Source: Vibrio penaeicida (GTDB lineage Bacteria > Pseudomonadota > Gammaproteobacteria > Enterobacterales > Vibrionaceae). From it: DNA of 64,000 nucleotides. The stretch is taken from assembly GCF_002933855.1 (NCBI RefSeq), contig NZ_BFAQ01000035.1, positions 88,636 to 152,635 on the forward strand. Reading direction: 5' to 3'. The position numbers and the translations under genes were made by a program. Numbering within the stretch: the first letter of the stretch is position 1; each line of letters starts with the position of its first letter. Shown here in pieces: positions 60,636 to 64,000 of the stretch. The notes under the pieces were generated by a model. The model was given only the letters and a program-made list of their open reading frames with translations, was not told the origin of the DNA and searched no databases.

Positions 60636-61652
60636 ATGCTAATCCGGATCGCAAAATCATGGCAGCTAAAAGATAATGACATTACATCAGAAACTGTCTA
60701 TGAGGATCGCCGCCAAGTTTTAAAGAAACTGGGGATTCTTGCTGCCACAGCACCGATAGCTGGGACGGCTAATGCGGGTATTTTTGATGTGTTTAAGTCA
60801 AAAGAGGCGGATGCCATTGTCGATCCTCGCAAACCTCTGAAGTCTGTACCATCAAAATACAAAAATCGCACGCTTACGCTCACCCCTGAAGAAAAAATTC
60901 TGACTTACAATAACTTTTACGAATTCGGTACTGCAAAGCACCAACCTGCTGAAAATGCTAGAGGATTTAAAACAGATCCTTGGCAAATAGAAATCAGTGG
61001 TGAAGTTCATGAACCTTACACCATCGATTTTGCGGATATCTTAAATCAGTTTGCAATCGAAGATCGGTATTACCGGTTCCGTTGTGTTGAAGCCTGGTCG
61101 ATGAACGTCCCATGGCTTGGCTTTCCGATTAGCAAGCTAATTGAAAAAGCGAAACCAAAAGGGAATGCAAAATACGTCGCTTTCAAGACACTTTACGATC
61201 CAGAAAGAATGCCTGGTCAGAAGTCCAGACGCATCGGAGGGGGGATAAACTACCCTTACGTTGAAGGCTTAACAATTCAAGAAGCGATGCACCCATTGGC
61301 TATTATGTCCGTTGGGCTTTATGGCAAAACCCTTGCCCCTCAAAATGGGGCTCCGTTACGTCTAATGGTGCCTTGGAAGTACGGTTTTAAGAGTATTAAA
61401 TCAATTGTAAAAATCGTATTAACTGAACATCAACCCCCAACAACATGGAATCAGCTCGCAGCCCATGAGTACGGCTTTTATGCCAATGTAAATCCGCTAG
61501 TGGACCACCCTCGTTGGAGCCAAGCTTCCGAAAGGTTTATTGGCGAAGGCACTATTTTTAGTTCTTCAAGACAGGATACGTTGATGTTCAATGGTTATGA
61601 GGATGAAGTAGCCAAGCTCTACACTGGACTCGACTTGAACAGGAATTATTAA
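60636..61652 (+). CDS. msrP: MsrP (YedY), periplasmic methionine-sulfoxide reductase, molybdenum subunit
   Basis: 338 residues from the ATG at 60636 (AGGAG nine bases before); a TTG at 60612 is less likely. A twin-arginine signal (EDRRQVLKKLG, R25-R26, cut after TANA) implies folded export by Tat. The sulfite-oxidase-fold domain has the molybdenum-ligand Cys at about residue 150 (RFRCVEAWS), plus GGGINYPYVEGL and PWKYGFKSIKSI. It repairs oxidised periplasmic Met with electrons from MsrQ. It needs molybdopterin, linking it to modABC. Confidence 0.96.
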   Translation: MLIRIAKSWQLKDNDITSETVYEDRRQVLKKLGILAATAPIAGTANAGIFDVFKSKEADAIVDPRKPLKSVPSKYKNRTLTLTPEEKILTYNNFYEFGTAKHQPAENARGFKTDPWQIEISGEVHEPYTIDFADILNQFAIEDRYYRFRCVEAWSMNVPWLGFPISKLIEKAKPKGNAKYVAFKTLYDPERMPGQKSRRIGGGINYPYVEGLTIQEAMHPLAIMSVGLYGKTLAPQNGAPLRLMVPWKYGFKSIKSIVKIVLTEHQPPTTWNQLAAHEYGFYANVNPLVDHPRWSQASERFIGEGTIFSSSRQDTLMFNGYEDEVAKLYTGLDLNRNY

Positions 61653-62251
61653 TGACGCTGAGCAACACCCATATCATTGTTACTAAAGTACTCATTCATG
61701 TTGTTCAGTGGTTCTCGCTTCTTTGGTTATTCATGGCAGCAACCAACGGACACCTTGGCGCAGAACCGGTAGATGAAATCATTCATTTCACTGGAAAAGC
61801 TGCGCTTAACACCCTTATTGCGACCATGCTAATTACCCCTATTGTGCGATGGTTAAAAATTGGGCAGCTAATCAGAACACGGCGTTTACTCGGTGTATTT
61901 ACCTTTATGTGGACCGCATTACATCTTTTGGCTTATGTTTCATTGGATCTCGGCTATCAATGGCTTTTGATAATCGATGAAATCATAACTCGCCCCTATC
62001 TCATTGTTGGAGCACTTAGTTGGATTATCCTTTTGCTTCTTACAGTTACATCAACGAAACAAGCGCAAAGAAAGTTAAAAAAAAGGTGGCAAGCTTTACA
62101 TAATTGGGTCTATATCGCAGTCTTGCTGATACCGATCCATTATCTTTGGTCTGTTAAATCTGTAGGTATAGAACCCGTTTTATATCTAACATCTTCATTT
62201 TTACTACTATTATTTAGAAAAGATAAAGTAAAACGTTGGTTAGTTAAGTAA
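61652..62251 (+). CDS. msrQ: MsrQ (YedZ), heme-binding membrane subunit
   Basis: 199 residues, six membrane helices, with the ferric-reductase-like domain LLGVFTFMWTALHLLAYVSLDL and RWQALHNWVYIAVLLIPIHYLW holding the heme His residues. It passes quinone or flavin electrons to MsrP. Its start overlaps the msrP stop (TAATG), so translation is coupled. Confidence 0.95.
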   Translation: MTLSNTHIIVTKVLIHVVQWFSLLWLFMAATNGHLGAEPVDEIIHFTGKAALNTLIATMLITPIVRWLKIGQLIRTRRLLGVFTFMWTALHLLAYVSLDLGYQWLLIIDEIITRPYLIVGALSWIILLLLTVTSTKQAQRKLKKRWQALHNWVYIAVLLIPIHYLWSVKSVGIEPVLYLTSSFLLLLFRKDKVKRWLVK

Positions 62252-62289
62252 GGAGCCTTTGAGTTCTCCTTGCACTAGGAGAGCTCTGT

Positions 62290-62928
62290 TTGTTAAAAGA
62301 TTTAGTCATCCAAGGATTGATTGATTTTCAGGAAGACTGCCTGAAATTATGCGAAAGCCATTACCCAACTGTGCATAATCGTGGCATGAGTGAGCATCAT
62401 CTCGGTTTAGCGTTTGCTCGCAGAATGGCCAGTAAGTTCACAGAGTATGATCACCCAAATTACTTCGAATCCATAGAAAGTCTTCCTGTTCCTGACCAGC
62501 CTTTCCATTTCCGTGTGTCTTCAGACATTGGGACAGTTTGGGTGCATAGCCATCATTTAATGAGTGCCAGTAAAAGCTGTCGCGAAAATATGCTAAGAGA
62601 CATAAATCAATGGCAAGCTGAATACGGGTACGCCATACAACCGAATGACCTATTAGTGGTTATTGCCGATCATTGGTTTACACGGGGAAAATGGAGCCGT
62701 GAAATCTTAAGTTGGTGGAATACTGAGCTTCCTAAGAACGTAAATGAGTACAAAGAACAAGGTGTCTTGCTATGGAATTCTGAGAGTTCAATCTATAAAG
62801 AGCTCGAACAGCGATTTTCTATCCGTCCTTGTTATCTTAGCTTTGCGCATCCTCTAAGAAAACCCAACACTAAAGACGCCATTCTGAAATACATACATCT
62901 CTACTCCATACTTGAATGGCACCGTTAA
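62290..62928 (+). CDS. Protein of unknown function
   Basis: 212 residues. A TTG start at 62290 is supported by AGGAGA eight bases upstream. It is soluble, rich in His and Trp (HHLGLAFARR, HSHHLMSASKSCRENML, DHWFTRGKWSREILSWWN, EWHR). I do not recognise the family. It follows msrPQ by 38 bp and may be co-transcribed with it. Three Cys and the repeated HH/W pattern are noticeable; metal binding is a guess. Confidence 0.6.
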   Translation: MLKDLVIQGLIDFQEDCLKLCESHYPTVHNRGMSEHHLGLAFARRMASKFTEYDHPNYFESIESLPVPDQPFHFRVSSDIGTVWVHSHHLMSASKSCRENMLRDINQWQAEYGYAIQPNDLLVVIADHWFTRGKWSREILSWWNTELPKNVNEYKEQGVLLWNSESSIYKELEQRFSIRPCYLSFAHPLRKPNTKDAILKYIHLYSILEWHR

Positions 62929-63034
62929 GCACAACTTGTAATTGAACTTTACTCAGCGACCTAAATGACATCTCTTTATGTCATCAAGTTTTAACACTAC
63001 ACAGTCAAGCTGAAATAAAACTTTTAAGCTGGCT

Positions 63035-63826
63035 GTGAAAAAACTAAAACGTTACCAATACGAACGCTACGCCGTTCTTTGCGAACTTGCATACCCACGT
63101 ACTTTCAAACAAACCCGATACGGATTCGACCCAAATGGACAGCGCGTTGTTAACAACCGCTTTGGAAAAGTATTGATGCGTATTCTATGGAGTCGTGACA
63201 GCGATGAAGTGATCATCGTAATAAAAGGATCGCACAACCTTTGGGACTGGCTTCTAAACAGCGCCATGTGGCAAAAATCTTGCAGAAATTGGGGGCTTCA
63301 CTACTCCATACACGCGGGGTTCCACTTCTTACTGAACCAAGAAAGCGCACCCGCACATAAGAAAGATACGCTTGGTCGTTCAGTAATAGAGCGCGTAGAA
63401 GATATAGTGAAACCATTAGTCCAAGAACATGGAAAAAGAATAAGCATCACAGGTCATTCGTCAGGTGGTGCGATAGGTAACGTCTTGGCTGACTATTTAG
63501 AGTCTCATTATCCACATTGTATTAAACGTGTGGTTACTTTTGGTCAACCCGCCGCTGGAAACTACCAATTTAAGAACCATTACAAACTGGCGAGGAGAAC
63601 ATACCGGGTTTGCTGTGACCTCGATATTGTAACATTTATGCCGCCCTTTCCTTTTATGTATTGGCACGTTGGTAAACTGTTATGGCTTTATAACGGAAAA
63701 ATTTACGAAAATACTCCTACTGGGATCCGATTTTTACGGTCAATTCTAAGTTGGTTGATCCGCCCTTTCTCATACCATTTGATGAGAAAATATATTAGAA
63801 ATAAAGACTTCTTTGATGAAAGATAA
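63035..63826 (+). CDS. Class 3 lipase (alpha/beta hydrolase)
   Basis: 263 residues. The nucleophile elbow is GHSSGG (ITGHSSGGAIGNVLADYL). The lipase_3 blocks VIIVIKGSHNLWDWLLN, HAGFHFLLN and VVTFGQPAAGNYQF carry the expected Ser, then Asp in CDLDIVTFMPP and a His in YWHVG. There is no signal peptide. The GTG at 63035 is used; the ribosome site is weak. It could act on lipids inside the cell or be released by a non-classical route. Confidence 0.87.
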   Translation: MKKLKRYQYERYAVLCELAYPRTFKQTRYGFDPNGQRVVNNRFGKVLMRILWSRDSDEVIIVIKGSHNLWDWLLNSAMWQKSCRNWGLHYSIHAGFHFLLNQESAPAHKKDTLGRSVIERVEDIVKPLVQEHGKRISITGHSSGGAIGNVLADYLESHYPHCIKRVVTFGQPAAGNYQFKNHYKLARRTYRVCCDLDIVTFMPPFPFMYWHVGKLLWLYNGKIYENTPTGIRFLRSILSWLIRPFSYHLMRKYIRNKDFFDER

Positions 63827-64000
63827 ATAATTCGCATAGTATTTTGATCAAATATTGATCTTAAGATCTTTACAGGTAAGTTTTATGATCAAAATACAAA
63901 ATGTGTTTATTTAATTAATGAATTGAGTATTTGTTACAATTTATATGAGAGCAACTTCTAAATTATATGTGAGCTTCGCTTGATATTTATACAGTTGTGC
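63827..64000. other. AT-rich right edge
   Basis: No coding frame, RNA or repeat can be supported in these 174 bases before the window ends. Confidence 0.5.

Noticed and set aside
63508..63516. Single TTATCCACA in the lipase gene
   Set aside because: An isolated DnaA box inside coding sequence is expected by chance.

Overview
The window looks like part of the secondary chromosome (chromosome II) of a Vibrio species, close to its replication terminus. The gene order vxrABCDE, pntAB, hlyU/comFB-like and GGDEF genes matches what I recall of the V. cholerae chromosome II neighbourhood. Three kinds of chromosome-maintenance site agree with this. There is a 28-bp dif site at 1692-1719 with canonical XerC and XerD arms. 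There are five perfect matS (MatP) sites at 3691, 7609, 15251, 23160 and 44484. One perfect parS2-type site lies at 60228. The sequence is AT-rich, almost every gene has a recognisable Vibrio family, and no insertion sequence, CRISPR array, tRNA or rRNA was seen.

Layout. 0-3 kb: a tyrosine recombinase cut by the left edge, a DUF3319-like gene, yciH, the dif site and a lipoprotein. 3-7.5 kb: the cell-envelope two-component operon vxrABCDE (minus strand). 7.7-10.7 kb: pntAB transhydrogenase. 11-16 kb: a HlyU/ComFB-like pair, two diguanylate cyclases, a cold-shock protein and SelO. 16-21 kb: a DUF3069-like gene, an OmpA-like porin, and a TonB receptor divergent from an AraC regulator across a Fur box. 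21-25 kb: cobQ-modABC. 25-31 kb: small envelope proteins, an aspartyl-protease-like lipoprotein, an aminotransferase and nrdDG with NrdR and FNR sites. 31-41 kb: a secreted nuclease-like protein, then a sensor kinase, a sigma-54 activator, a periplasmic glycerophosphodiesterase and a PhnD-C-E-E transporter. 40.7-46.3 kb: an FAD oxidoreductase, a DnaA-box cluster, ybbP-ybbA and tesA. 46-55 kb: a FabV-like reductase, a GAF-GGDEF-EAL protein, an ABC-ATPase, a 31-residue membrane protein, a 5'-nucleotidase and YbjD. 55-64 kb: a DUF1097 protein, LysR/FocA-CBS, YceI with cytochrome b561, parS2, msrPQ, an unknown gene and a class 3 lipase.

How genes connect. The clearest self-contained system is 32.3-40.7 kb. 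Two well-spaced -24/-12 promoters, one before the glycerophosphodiesterase and one before phnD, share a 17-base element and related upstream motifs phased by whole helical turns. They are probably controlled by the kinase/activator pair just upstream. Molybdate uptake (modABC) and a molybdenum enzyme (msrP) are both present. Four c-di-GMP-related genes (two cyclases, one EAL protein, one ComFB-like candidate receptor) fall in the window.

Most worth checking: the dif/matS/parS2 set, a DnaA-box cluster beside tandem A-tracts at 42.3-42.5 kb inside the terminus region, the putative sigma-54 glycerophosphodiester regulon, the FocA-CBS fusion with an overlapping leader ORF, and the 31-residue membrane protein.
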